Shown piece after piece: positions 1 through 14,600 of a stretch of 64,000 nucleotides of DNA. The position numbers were made by a program, and so were the translations under genes. Source of the DNA: Ichthyophthirius multifiliis (taxonomy: Eukaryota > Ciliophora > Oligohymenophorea > Hymenostomatida). The notes beneath the pieces were generated by a model, which saw only the letters and a list, made by a program, of their open reading frames with translations, did not search any database and was not told the DNA's origin. Numbering within the stretch: the first letter of the stretch is position 1; every line of letters starts with the position of its first letter. The stretch spans positions 36,437 to 100,436 of the forward strand of contig NW_004086894.1 in the NCBI RefSeq assembly GCF_000220395.1, in the 5' to 3' direction.

Positions 1-111
1 TAAAAATTGATATAAATGTATTTATTTTTTCTTATAATTTAATATTTTATAATATTTTTTTTAATTTTATTATATTTTTAAATATATTTAATAAATATAA
101 TTTTTTTAATA

Positions 112-159
<48 letters not shown>

Positions 160-176
160 TCAATAATTTTTTAAAA

Positions 177-598
177 ATGAATTTTTGTCCATTATGTGCA
201 AATGCCCTATTAATATAAAATGTATCAGGAGATTATTAATTTTCATGCAGAACATGTACATATTTCTATCCATTATTATTAAAAAAGGAGATTATTTATA
301 CTTCCAAAATGATGAAAGATGATACTATACACGATATTTCATTATAAAAAGAAGCACTTTAAACAGATAAAGAAAGTAAAATATATAAAATAAAAATTTA
401 ATTACATACATTTTCATTAATTATATTTAAAATATACTAATTTAATATTTTTATTAAAAAATAAATAAAGTGATTTGCTAAGCATGTGAGAAAAGAGGAG
501 CTTATATAAGATTAGAATAAGACAGAAGTTTAGATGAAGGATAAACTCATCATTATGAATGCATGCATTGTGCCCATAAATGGAAAGATATGGGCTGA
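177..598 (+). CDS. POLR3K: DNA-directed RNA polymerase III subunit RPC10/RPC11 (POLR3K), two exons
   Basis: Small zinc-ribbon subunit of nuclear RNA polymerase III; in the family it drives transcript cleavage, termination and reinitiation. Exon 1 is 177-375 and exon 2 is 471-598, with a GT-AG intron between and a phase-1 join. The product is 108 residues, the human length. The N-terminal ribbon shows CPLC near residue 4 and CRTC near 26. The C-terminal TFIIS-like ribbon shows CQAC, then RSLDEG carrying the acidic D-E pair of the cleavage hairpin, then CMHCAHKW just before the stop. Four TAA codons lie inside conserved sequence and must be Gln. The next gene converges on it. Confidence 0.93.
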
Positions 599-1061
599 AT
601 TTATTTAAAATATTAAATATAAAATTAATTTATAATTATTTTTGTTAAAAAAAAAAAATATAAGATTTTTTATTTTTTGCGACATAATAATTACTTACAT
701 ATAAAAAATTTCTTTTCTATTTAATTATTATTTTTGTTTTACAAAAAAATGTTATAAATAATCTTTATATCTTTGAATAAAAATTATATATTGCGCTTAT
801 AATAATTAAAACAAAATATTACATTCATATATATATATATATTCTAATAGACTATATGCTAATAATTAATATATTTTTTTCGAATTTAATGAAAAAAGAA
901 TAAATAGAAATGTCAAAAAAAAAAAAGGGGGATATAAAATTAAAATTTTATTTTAAAAATATGTAAATAAAATCGATAAAAATTAAAAAAGATAAACTTA
1001 AATAAAAATAATTAAAAAAGATATTTCAAAAATTAAAAAATATATATTTATAAAAAAAAAA
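599..1061. other. Convergent intergenic spacer
   Basis: A/T-rich spacer between two gene 3' ends, with A and T runs and a short TA repeat. No open frame of coding character was seen on either strand. Confidence 0.6.
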
Positions 1062-2303
<1,242 letters not shown>

Positions 2304-2880
2304 TTTTATTAATTTATAGTTATTTTTTTTTTATTAATTTTTTAGATTTCAATTTATTTTAATTATATTAAATTCTGTTTTTATACTTTTTTTCTCTATT
2401 TTTTCTTTTTTAGTAAATATTATTATTACATTGATTTTTAATATTTTAAGTCGATAACTTTTTTATAATTTTATACAAAAAATTTTTAGTTGCTTATTGA
2501 AATTAATTATATGGCTTAGAATTAATTTAATTTTTCAAAAGATGTAACAAATATTAATATTTTTAAAAATAATTTTATAAATAAATGTACAAAAAATGCA
2601 ATTTTTTTATATAAATCAAAATTAAAATTCATTATAATTTTATAATTATAAAAATAAAAAATAATTAAAATTATATATTGAGAATTAAAATAAAAATTCG
2701 AAAAAAAAAATTAAAAAGGTATAAATACTTATAGAGATAAAAAAATATTTTAAATAATTAAATAAAAAATAATTTAAATTAAAATAGAAAAGTAAAAAAT
2801 TCATTTATTTTAAAAATAATTATTATTGACAAATAATATTAATAATAAGAAAATTATAAAATAAATACAATGCTTTATAA
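2304..2880. other. Intergenic spacer upstream of the MAPK gene
   Basis: Spacer of A/T homopolymers and TAA-rich tracts between two minus-strand genes. No coding frame or recognisable promoter element was seen. Confidence 0.5.
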
Positions 2881-3066
2881 TCAATTATTATTTTAATCAA
2901 TATAATTTTATTATTATTTATTAAATTAACATAACTAAGTTACTTCATCATTTAATATACTATTAGTATCAGAAATTTTTAAATTAGAAAAATCTTTATT
3001 ATAAATTTAATTTCTTATAATTAAAAAAAATCTAAAATATTTCTAAAAATAAATATAATATAAATA

Positions 3067-3105
<39 letters not shown>

Positions 3106-5148
3106 TATAAAATAATAATAAAAATATTTAAATTTATTACAAAATATATAATAAAATTAAAAATAAAAATATGTATATAAAATTATTATTTAAAATATAT
3201 ATTTATATTAAATTATATATATATATTTATTTAATTATTTTTTTTATTTTATATCAATCTATATATATATATTTTTTATATTAATATTTATTTTTAAATA
3301 TTTACTTAGTTTTTATAAAGAATTTTTTAATAAGAAATTTTTTTGATTTTTGTTTAAATTTCTTTATATTTATATTTTTAAAATTTTTGATTTATTATTT
3401 TTTAGTAATCATTAGGAAAATTTATGAATATTTATTCCATTTATATATCTTTTTTTTTTACTGATTTTATTGCTTATTTTATATTATTTGCAATAAATGC
3501 ATTATCGAAGTTAATAATATTTATTTCTTGACAAATACATAAAATTAATTCTATATTTGATATATAATTATTATATAATTTATAATAAATAAAATATATT
3601 TTTTTTTTAATAAATAAAAAATATTTTTATTTTATTTTTTTATTATATATATTTTATTTTATTTTTTTTAAATATAAGAAATATATTTTTACAATTTTTC
3701 AATTCACTTTCTTCAATGTAAAAAAACTCATGATTATAAGGAATCAAATTATATATAATTGGTTAGTCATTATCTTTAAAAGAATGAATAACAATATTAT
3801 TCATTCCAAGAGTAAATTCCGCTTATATAACTTTTTAATTTACAACTAATGTAGTTTAATAAGACAAAATAGCCTTAGCAGGAATAATATTGTCACTTTT
3901 TATTAATTAAATATGTGTTTATTTTACTCCTAACTTAAATTTAAAATGTTCTTTAATTATTTATTCATCTCTATTTTATATATTAGGATTAAAAATTTAT
4001 TGATTTATAATTTTTTCTTTTATATTTTAATTTAATAAATTAAATATATTGACAATTAAATCTCTTTGAAAACCATATTTTGCCTTAAACTTAATATTCT
4101 TATTTTATATATTTACATAAAACTCATTTTCTTTAAATCCATTATTTGCACTCTAATATAAATATATATATAAAAAAAATATATATATAAGTAATATTTT
4201 TACAAAAATAGTAATAAAATGTAAAGTTTAGATAGCTTTTCCATCATGCATCTCAACATATAATAATTTAATAAAATTAAAAATCAAGATAATAGACTAT
4301 AAAATATAAATATGTAAATTTTAAATAAAAAATACGTATTTTTATGATCCTTAAAATTTATATACTTCAAAAGATGAAAAAGGATAAATTCGTAAATCTA
4401 TTGATTATAATATTAAATATTAATATATATATATATAAATAATATATATATATAAATATATATATATATTAATAATATAAAAACATTAAATTATTAAAAT
4501 AAAAAAAATATTTTTAATTTTATTTTTACTTTATTTTTTTAACAAAATTCATAATCTGGTGCTTAATTGATTAAAGTTCTTATTTAAAATATATAGAAAT
4601 ATAAATCTAACTTCTTTATTTATAATATAAATATTATCAAATTTTTATTATTATTTAAATTTAAAATATAATATAATATATATATATATTTATATATTTA
4701 TATATTATTTTATATTTTTTTTTACTTTCTTATCATTTAAAACACTTTCAGCTTATTTTATTTTACATTAAATTTATTCTTCTTATTCAAATTTAACTAT
4801 ACTATTTTTATTAAAGCCTGATTCATAATTATCATTTTTAAATAAAATATTACTATTAAATATAAATTAATCATCTTTCGTTTTACTTGTTATATCTTAA
4901 TAATATTTATTTTCAATATAATCTTTGGGAAAACTTATTTTATTTTAATTATATTTTTAAAAAGCCCTATTTTTTATATTTTATATAAGAATTATAAAAA
5001 ACACCAACCTCATTAATTAATCTTGAGAAGCATCCATACAAACTTGAAATATATAAAAAGAACCAAAAGGATCAAATTGTTTTGAAATCATTAGTTTTTG
5101 ATAATCTTTACATAATATAGACTAATTATTATTTTTATCTAAAATCAT
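2881..5148 (-). CDS. Unknown multi-exon protein
   Basis: Not recognised. Five or more exons can be followed on the minus strand. Exon 1 (5148-4726, 141 codons) begins MILDKNNNQ. Later exons carry a region rich in beta-type sequence around 4140-3700, for example ILSYQTTLVV and QAEFTLGMNNIVIHS. The last exon contains SDTNSILNDEV and ends in TGA at 2883-2881. Introns near 4725, 4180 and 3690 have GT-AG ends and keep frame. Just upstream of the chosen ATG the same frame stays open and encodes a Leu-rich hydrophobic stretch (KLLLLLIFQFF), which looks like a signal peptide lacking its own ATG, so the true start may be missed. The neighbour at 5189 is divergent only 40 bases away. Confidence 0.5.
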
Positions 5149-5188
5149 TAAAAAAAACTAAAAAATCAATAAAAGCAAAAGTTTATTA

Positions 5189-6075
5189 ATGTATTTAATA
5201 TTAGAAATATTTCAAATAAATAATTTTAATAAATATAAAAAAAAACAAAATATATATAAAAAGTAAATTGTATATTTAAAAAAAATTAATACTCAAAATT
5301 TTACATAATATAAGAACATTACAATAAATAATCTTAGAATAACAAATTTTTTGTCAATCTTAAATAGTTTAACGACTATGCTTAAATCATAAAATTAACA
5401 AAATAATACTGAAATTCTTGAACCATTATATACTTCTTATTGCTATAAAATATATATAAACAACAGAGAAATAACAGACTAGTAATTAATTTATTGGATA
5501 CAAGTAAAGTCAAAAAAGTCCTATCATATTTTTTTTAAGATAATTATATAAAGTCCCATGCGTTATAAAATTATTGAACAAATTAAAAATTATATAAAAT
5601 AAATAAATATTAATAAAATAAAAAGAGATTATGAAAAAATCTATTTAATTTTTATAATAAAGAAATAAAAAAAACTCTAACTAACATTGAAGAATTTTTA
5701 TAATTTGATTTTTTATGTAATTTAATTTAAATTATTTTTAATTTGTTAAATGATAATGTAAATGTATCTCTTTTACTTTTAAAAAATATAAAAGAATTTT
5801 AAATATTATCAAAATTGATGTTTATAATTTAAAAACTATAATAACTTAAAGGCTTGATAAAAAAAGACAAAGCTTTTGAATTATACTTTTATAAAACAAA
5901 ATAAAATTTATTTAAAAAAAATTTACTAATATTAATTTGTTTCTATAAAATTTAAAGTAAAAAAAAAATATTAGTATAAAATTTAACTATTTATTATTTT
6001 ATTAAGTAATTTGCCGAATATTGTAATTAAAATATTATTATGTAAATGAAATTTATATATTTAATAACAAATAGA

Positions 6076-6129
<54 letters not shown>

Positions 6130-6321
6130 TTCATTTATATTTTATTTATATTTTTATTATTAATATTTTATTATATATTTGTATTTATTTTGTTAAATTT
6201 TATATATATTTTTACATACATTAAAATTATTTTAATTTTTTAAATAATTGTTTCTTAAGTACAATAAAAATCTAGTAAAAATATCTTAAATTTTTTTTCA
6301 TTAATATAAATTATTGTTTGA
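5189..6321 (+). CDS. Unknown protein with one homopolymer frame break
   Basis: Not recognised. Read from ATG 5189, the frame is coding-like up to the A6 run at 5634-5639. It then continues only if one A is added: RDYEK before the run, NLFNFYNKEIKK after it. From there it stays open to TGA at 6319-6321 and passes through a (TA)n tract at about 6081-6124 that would encode Ile-Tyr repeats. That tract may instead belong to an intron or 3' region. The protein is rich in Lys, Asn, Gln and Leu with no motif I can name. As written its end overlaps the end of the convergent gene at 6298-6641 by 24 bases, so the true end may be earlier. Confidence 0.45.
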
Positions 6322-6641
6322 TTATTTATTTTTCTATTATAATTCCCTTACTTTTTTTTATATTTGTATTCTCTCTTCTGCTTCTTTTTCTAATGTATCT
6401 AAATCATCACTCCTTAGTCTATACATGATAAAAAGGACAACACCTGTAAACCATCCTGCGTATGCCATAAAATAACCGAAATGTTTTAATCTTAATAATC
6501 TACTTTACATTCTTATTTCAGGATCTAACTTAAACCTTTTATAATATATTTTTTTTTTAAAAAAAAAAATTATATGTTAATAATTATATAATTTTTTTAC
6601 TCTTAAAAATATTATTCTCTTGTTTGAATTGGTCCACTCAT
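6298..6641 (-). CDS. Small single-pass membrane protein
   Basis: A 92-residue protein in two exons, 6641-6601 and 6535-6298, with GT-AG intron 6536-6600. It starts MSGPIQTREQYFQ. One hydrophobic helix (YFMAYAGWFTGVVLFIMY, about residues 38-55) is preceded by basic residues (RLLRLKHFG). A charged helical tail rich in Glu, Lys and Arg follows. The size and layout resemble small mitochondrial inner-membrane or assembly proteins, but I do not recognise the family and that role is only a guess. Base composition is less extreme than in the flanks, which supports real coding. Confidence 0.72.
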
Positions 6642-8022
6642 GTTAACTGTTTTTTTTTACATTATTCTATTTTTAATTTAATTTAAATTTTAATATTAAT
6701 AAAAAAATAATTCAATATTAAATGTTTATATTAATTAATGCTATATTTTAATTTTTTATTACTTTTCCCCTTTAATATTGTGTGTTCGCTCTTTTTGTTC
6801 ATATTGTTGGTTGGATTTAATTATATTTTAATCAAATTCTTTAATAATATTTTTTATTCGATTATACATATATATATAAATATTTTAATTATTTTTGTAT
6901 TTTAAATATTAAATAAAATTAGTTTGTAAGAAAAAAAAAATATTATTAAAAAAAATATCATTAAAAAAAAAATTACTTATAATTAAAAATGAAATTAACA
7001 ATTTTAAAAGTAATAAGTAAATAAAATAAAATTATTAAAAATAAATTCTAATAATAATAATATTTTCTAATTAATATAAAATTAAAATAATATATATATA
7101 TATATAAATATAAAAAAATTAATATATAAATATCAAAAAATTAATATAAATTATTAAAAGAAATATATAATACTAAGTTAAAATAAAAAATATATTAAAA
7201 AAATAATTTATATTTATTATTAATTAATTATATAATAAAAATATATAAATAAATTAATATTTAAAGTATTAAATTATATTTTGAATATTTTTAATTTAAT
7301 AAAAAATTATATTATTTTTCAAAATAAATGTTAATAATAAATAAATTAAATACAAATAAAANNNNNNNNNNNNNNNNNNNNATTTTTTGTTACTTAGTAT
7401 ATATATTACCTTTTTTAATAATAGCAATTTATTTTATTTTTATATCAATATTTAAACTTTGTTTATCTTTTTTTAATAAGCAATAATAATTAATTTAATG
7501 ATAAAATGCTATATTTATTAATTTATATGCAAAAAAATTGAATAATAAAATACTTATATTTACTTTTTTATATAACTATTCATATTTGATCAATTTATAT
7601 ATACTTTAAATTTTATAGAAAGACCTAGAAATATTATAAAATAATAATCTTTCTAGTTATTTAAAAATAAAAAACATTAAAAATCATAATAAATATAAAA
7701 AATCTATATATTTTTTTAATTATATAAAAATCATTTAATTAAAGCATATAAATATTAAATTTATTATTATTAAATGATATTCTATTTGTAATAACTTAAT
7801 AATTACAATAAATTTCAGAAAATAAAATTTTTTCATTATTTTTATATTAAATTATAATAATTTTTTATTTATCTTTAAATAAAATAATTTTAATAAATTA
7901 AAATATTAAAAGTAAACATATATTTTTATAATAAAAAATAAAAATATAAGCATTAAAATTAATAATAATATAAAAATTATTACATATAATTAGAATAGAA
8001 ATATATACTTTAATAAAGATGA
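6642..8022. other. Non-coding A/T-rich stretch around a scaffold gap
   Basis: TA and ATT tracts and A or T runs. No frame with coding character was seen on either strand. The stretch includes the N gap. Confidence 0.55.
7362..7381. other. Assembly gap (20 N)
   Basis: Twenty consecutive N. The round number suggests a placeholder, so the true missing length is unknown. Confidence 0.98.
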
Positions 8023-8400
8023 CCTTATTCTTATAAAAATATTTAAAATTAAATATATAAAAATGGTCTTATATACTAAGGTGATTATAAAAAAGAAAGA
8101 TCAACAGATATTTTTAAAGAAAAAGAAATTTCTAATTTACTTATATTATATAAAGACTAAAAAGCTAATAATTATTAAGAGCTTTTATTTTATAAAAAAT
8201 TGACTTAAGATTCTTTTTAAAATAAAAAAATGAGCATGCAGGAATAGGTATAAATAAAAAACTATAAACTTATTCACCTAATGCAAAAAAATATCTATTA
8301 CCGGAAATAAAATTTAAATAGAATTTATTTATTATAGTAAAAATATATAAATAAGAGAAAGAAACAAATAAAATATAAAATAATTAAAAATTATTTATGA
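8023..8400 (+). pseudogene. Coding-like fragment without a start
   Basis: A 126-codon frame between two TGA codons (8020-8022 and 8398-8400) reads like ciliate protein. It includes KNGLIYQGDYKKERSTD, a single MORN-like GxxYxGxxK segment, and SMQEQVQIKNYKLIH. There is no ATG before about 8230 and no clear upstream exon. It may be the last exon of a gene interrupted by the nearby gap, or a decaying remnant. I cannot name the parent family. Confidence 0.35.
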
Positions 8401-10000
8401 CAATTAATTTTAAATAATAAAATGTAAAAAAATAACATATTTCTTATACAAATATAAAAATAATATCTTATTTTAATAAATTAGATAGATGAAATATAAT
8501 TAAATAATTTTATTTAATTTAACAAAATAAAAATATTTTGTATATTTTATTTTATTTTAAATTTTTTTAATTAAGATATGTTATTAAATAAATAAAAAAT
8601 ACTAATATATATACATATAATAAGAAAATTAAAATTAAAATATAAATTAAATTTTTTTTTTTTTAATATTTCATTATAGAATTTATCTTATTGTTTTACT
8701 TATTTACAACAAAATAACATTAAAATAATTTTGTATTATTATACTTTTTTAAATAAAAATAGCGAAATAGTTAATATAATAATGTAAATAAGAATAAATA
8801 AATATATATTGATCGAAAAAATTAAATACGAAAATAATAATTAATAAATTTAATATAAATAATAAAAACTGAATATTTATATATCATTACAAATTAATTT
8901 TTAATAAATAATAATTTTATATTGTATTTTTTTTATATACTAAATTTTAATATTTGATATCATATAATTAATTTATTTCGAATTTATTTTTCTATATAAT
9001 AATTTTATTTTTTATATTATAATATTGCTTTTTTAATAAACTAATTAATTTAATGCAACTACATAATACAAATTAATTTATACTATATATATAATTAATT
9101 TTATGCAAAATTCTTAGACATTTAAATTAATTGTTATTTATCCGAAATACTTTTGCAAAATATAGCTTATTGCACAGAATTTTATAATTTATTTATATTA
9201 TTGTTTTCTAATTTTTTTTGATTATTTTTAAGTTTATAATTTATTTTTACATTAAATATTTTAAAAGAAATATAAATTATATTTAAAATATCCAAAATAA
9301 ATAAATATATTTTTATGTGTAAAATAAAATATATTTCACAACTTACAAATAAAACGAAAATTTAGATTACGATTCTATTGACAAAATTAGTAAATAAAAT
9401 ATAAATAAAATTAATAATAATTTTTAAACTAAAAATGGCGACACTAATACATTATATAAAAATAAAAAATGAATATTTAAATATAAATATAAATAAATTT
9501 TGTAATATTATATATAGAATTATATATATAATGACTAAAATAATATTTTAACAGATTAAATTATATAGAAAGATAAATATTTAAAATGCAATAATTCATT
9601 ATTTAGATATAAATATATTGATTTTTTAAAATATGATTTAATAAAAATATAAATTAAGATATAAAAAAAATAAAAAAAATATACAAATATTTATTAATCT
9701 CAGTACTTATATAAAAAATATAACAAAATTTATTAACTAGTTTTTTTTTATAAATTATTTTTTAAAATGTTTAATTACAAAAAAATAGATTACTTATATA
9801 AAATTCTTAAAATAAAATATAATTACTTTTAATGTATATTATAATACATATTAAAAATAAATTTTAAATGCTAATAAAGAAAATATTTTATTTTTTATAT
9901 AGATATAATATAAAAATGATTAATGATAATAAGATAAAAAATTTGATAAAATAAATATTTAAAAGACAATATTTTAAAAATATAAATAAAAATATATATT

Positions 10001-10047
<47 letters not shown>

Positions 10048-10181
10048 ATATTATATATTAATAATATTTTTTTTTTTTTTTTTTTATCGACATATATTTT
10101 TAAATAAATATTTGCTATTATATATAAATTAATATTTTTATTATTTTTATTAAAAAAAAAATTATTTTTATAAATAAATAT
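8401..10181. other. Gene-poor A/T-rich stretch
   Basis: Long run of TAA/ATA tracts, TA repeats near 10005-10050 and T runs near 10070. A minus-strand frame near 9190-9080 has some coding flavour (SISDKQQLIQMSKNF) but no start, stop or homology I can support. Confidence 0.5.
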
Positions 10182-11572
10182 ATGTAATCTGAATCGATTA
10201 CTAGAAATTTAAATAAAAGAAAATCTAAATTTTTAATTGAATAATAAAATTAAGGTTTGTATTTAATAACTTAAAATTTTATCTAATTTTCATTATAAAT
10301 ATAATATTAAATTAGATTTTTAATAAAATACTAATATAAGTTTATATTATAATATTTAGCATCCAATATCTAATATCGAACAATCTTCTTAAAATTCTCT
10401 AGATTATGAAAAAAATATAAAAGGCATTGAGATAATAAATAATCTTTAAATAGAACTATTAAATAACATATAAAAAGATATTGTAAAAATTTAAATATTT
10501 AGTTAATATTTTATCTATTTTTACTTAAAAAAAAGCATAATTAGATTGAATAATTTGTGAATAAATAATTTAATTTAAAATAAAATAAAACATAAGTAAT
10601 ATTAGATCCTCATACATTAATGCTAACAGTTTTTTTTTATTTTGTTTATTTTTCCATTAAATAAATAATAAAAAAAGGAGATATTTAATGATGATAATTA
10701 ACAATAAAAACTATTTAAAATAGTCAAAACAATATAAAAATTAAAGTCTATAATTTAAAAATAAAAACAAGTCGAAGATATAGTAAAGAAAATAAAAAAT
10801 TTAAATATTTTAAAAATAAAAAGATAATATTTACAAATGAATTAATTAGAGATTTAATTTTTAAAAATTTATAATGAAATTTATAGTTTATACGATAATG
10901 AAAATACTATAGATTCCTCATATTAAAATACATATATATATTTAAAAGGTGAAAAAGTATATTATTTTTTGATATATTTTTACCAAGAATTAAGTTAATC
11001 AGAACAATTATTAAAGCATCAACCTATTAATAACAATGAGTCATTTCAATGTATATTGAAATGTAAAAATTATATAGGCTAATATATCATATAAGATGAT
11101 AATATATTTAAACTAAGCATAGAATATATAAATATATACTTTAACTTATTCATTAACATATAATAATATTTAGATAAAATACTTGAAAAGGAAAATAAAG
11201 TATATAATCTATATAATTTAATTGAAATAAAAAAAGCCATGGATAAACTCCAAAATATAAAACCCATATATGAAATTTAAATAGATTTAAATGTAGCTCC
11301 TTAAGAAGCTACTACTTCTATTTCTTCTTCAAAAAATAAAATTTTTAGGTTTCAAGAAAAATCATTGAGTAAAATGCATATATAGTTATAATAATAAGAA
11401 ATTGATTATTAAAAAGAAATGGAAATGATAGAAGAAAGTGAAGAAGATGATTTAGATGAAAAATAAGATAAATCTTAAAGTAAAAATTTAATGAATTAAA
11501 ACATTTTAGATGATAAGAAAAAATTTTAATTAGAAATAGAATATTTAAAATATGGTATTAAAAATATAAAAT

Positions 11573-11622
<50 letters not shown>

Positions 11623-14600
11623 ATAATTTATATTTTTAGGAAATATACCTTGGGATTTAAAAACAATACGTTCAGAAGGAAAGTTAGGGAGTGGAGGACA
11701 GGGAACTGTTTTTAGAGCTTTTGATCCAAAAAAAGAAAGATAGATAGCCTTAAAATTTACAAATCTACCTTTTTATTGGTAATAATAAGAAGAATAATAT
11801 TTAAGAGAAATTTAAATACAATCATATATGACTAGTGTTGGCGTAAAAAATATACTAGAGGTAGATAAATAGGTTTATATATATCAAGATAAATATGGGC
11901 AATAGTAAATTTATTTAATTAGTTTAATGGAATTAGGAGTTGGCTCATTAGATGATTTATTCAAAATTTGTTTAAATGAGAAAAAAATACTTGCAGAAGA
12001 TGATATTTTTCATATTTTTTTCCAAATTCTAGAAAGTTTAGACGGACTACATAAATAACATTACGCACATAAAGATATAAAACCTTAAAATATAATATAT
12101 TCGATAAAAGATAAAAGATGGAAATTAGCTGATTTCGGTTGTGTGGAAAAATTCGATCCCGAAAATTAATTTTAAATGCATTCAGTTACAGGAACTCCTT
12201 CATATATGAGTCCGGAATTGTATTATTTATATTCTTAATAATAAGACAAGGGTGTTTATAATTTAATTGCTAATGATTATTTCAGTTTAGGAGTTAGTAT
12301 AATGAAAATTAGGGAATGTAAAAGAATAGATAGAAATATGTTGAATTAATTAATTATTATAAATGAAGAAAACCAGGATAATAGATTGAGTTAGCTTTTG
12401 TAAATTTTATTAAACTAAGATTAATTTCAAAGAAGTCTTTTAAATAAAAAGAATATTGTAAGTATTTTTTAAAATGAATATTAGAAATATTTAATTACAA
12501 AAGATTATGAATAATTTAATTATTTGGAAAATATTTTTAAATATAATGAAAACGAATAAGATATTTTAAATATTCAATAAAAACAAGAATGTGCTAAAAC
12601 TTATTTAAATATAAATCTGAGGGAAAAATGTCTTTTTTATTTCGAAGAAACACTCAAAGATTAATAATTTAATAGTCTTGATTTATTAGAATAAAAGATT
12701 GTATTTAATGAATATGCTTAGGCTTTATTTTATTTCGGAGAATATGAAAAATCATTAGAAATTTATGAAAAAAGCCTAAAAATTAGTAATTTATAATAAG
12801 AAGGGAAATTAAAAACTGAATATATTATAAATGACTTTAAAAATATAGGATAAGTACTTTTTAATTAAGGAAAATATGATATGGCTTTATAAAAATATCT
12901 TATTGTATTAGATTAAATATCAATTTAAAATTAAGAAAATAGAAATTCTCATAAACAAATTTATTTTAATAATTACCATTCTTAATATATATAAGAATAA
13001 TAATAAGATAATATATAATAATAAGATAACATATAATAATAAGATAATATATAATAATAAGACAATATATAATAAAATTAATTATTTTAATAAATAATAG
13101 ATGAATGGTACTAAAATAATAATACAAATACCATATGTAACGAAAATAATAATAAATAATATTAACTAAATATCTAAATATCTTAAAAAATAGTCAATAA
13201 TGAATAATTAGAGGAGTAAATAGAATTATATAATTAAAAAAATGAATAATTAACAATATCTTCTAACGAAAAAAGTTTGGTAAACATATCATAAAGTTAA
13301 AATACATTAAATGCCCGATAATCAATATCAATTTAAGAGGAAGAAAAGAAAAGTACAATAAATACTAATGTCCAAAAATAAATATTAACATAAGAAGAGG
13401 AAAATAAAAATATAATAAATACTCCTTTATTAGCTGCCAGTAATACTATAAAACTAACATAAAAAAAGGGCTAATTTGATGCTTTAACGAAAAAATAAAC
13501 AACTGACTATTTATTATTGTCTATATAAAATGATAGTAGTGGATTAAAAATATAGAACATCTCATAAGAAAATCAGAATAAATTAGCCTAAATAAAAACT
13601 CTAATTGGTTAATGCTTAAATAAACTAGGACATTATGAACAAGCTTTAAATTATTACTCAGAAGCTCTTAAAATTACGGAAAAAAATTTAGGATAAAATG
13701 ACATTCAAGTGGCTTTTATATTAGATCAAATTGGTGAAACTTAAATGGCAAATGGACATTATTAATAATCTTATGGTTAATTTAAAAGATCTTTTAATAT
13801 AAAAAGGAAAGAATATGGAAAGAATCATATCGAAGTTGCATAAACTATAAATTTTATGGGAAAAGTTTTAGAAAAACTCTGCCAATACGAAAAATCAGCT
13901 GACTATTATGAAAAAGCGATGAGAATTTATGAATAATAATACGGAAAAAACCACATTAAAACAGCTTAAATTATGCATAATTTAGGTAGTGTAAAAAGAA
14001 CAGAAGGAGATTATAAAAAAGCCTTAGAAATATTTAATTAAGTACTTTTTATTATGGAATAAAACTATGAAAATGATCATATTGAAATCGGAAATATATA
14101 CCATGATATAGCTAATGTATTCCGAAATCAAGAAAATCATGAAAAAAGTCTAGAATATTTTTTAAAAGCAGAAAGTATTAAAAAAAATTATTATGAAGAT
14201 AAACATGTTGAAGTTTCAACTACATAATAATATATTGGTAAATATATATATAAATATATAAATATGAAGAGAACATAAATAAATATTTATATATAGAATT
14301 TATTTATCATTTATATATATATTATGCATTTTAGGAATTATATATAGGAAGTTAGAAAAATTTGATTTTGCATAGCAATATTTTGAAAACGCATTAATTT
14401 CTACGGAATAACATTTCGGAAAAGAACACATTGAAGTTGTTAAGCTTTAATAGGAAATAGCTGTTTTAATGTAATTATAAGGTAAAGATTTATAAGCTAA
14501 AGAAAAGCTAGAATTTGTCTTAAATAGTCGTATTTCTTAATATGGGAAATACCATATTAAAACCGCTAATACTATTTCTAATTTAGCCACAGTAGAGTTA

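Noticed and set aside
6078-6243. Standard-code open frame with a long Ile-Tyr run
   Set aside because: It is a TA microsatellite. At most it is the tail of a larger ciliate-code frame, not an independent gene.
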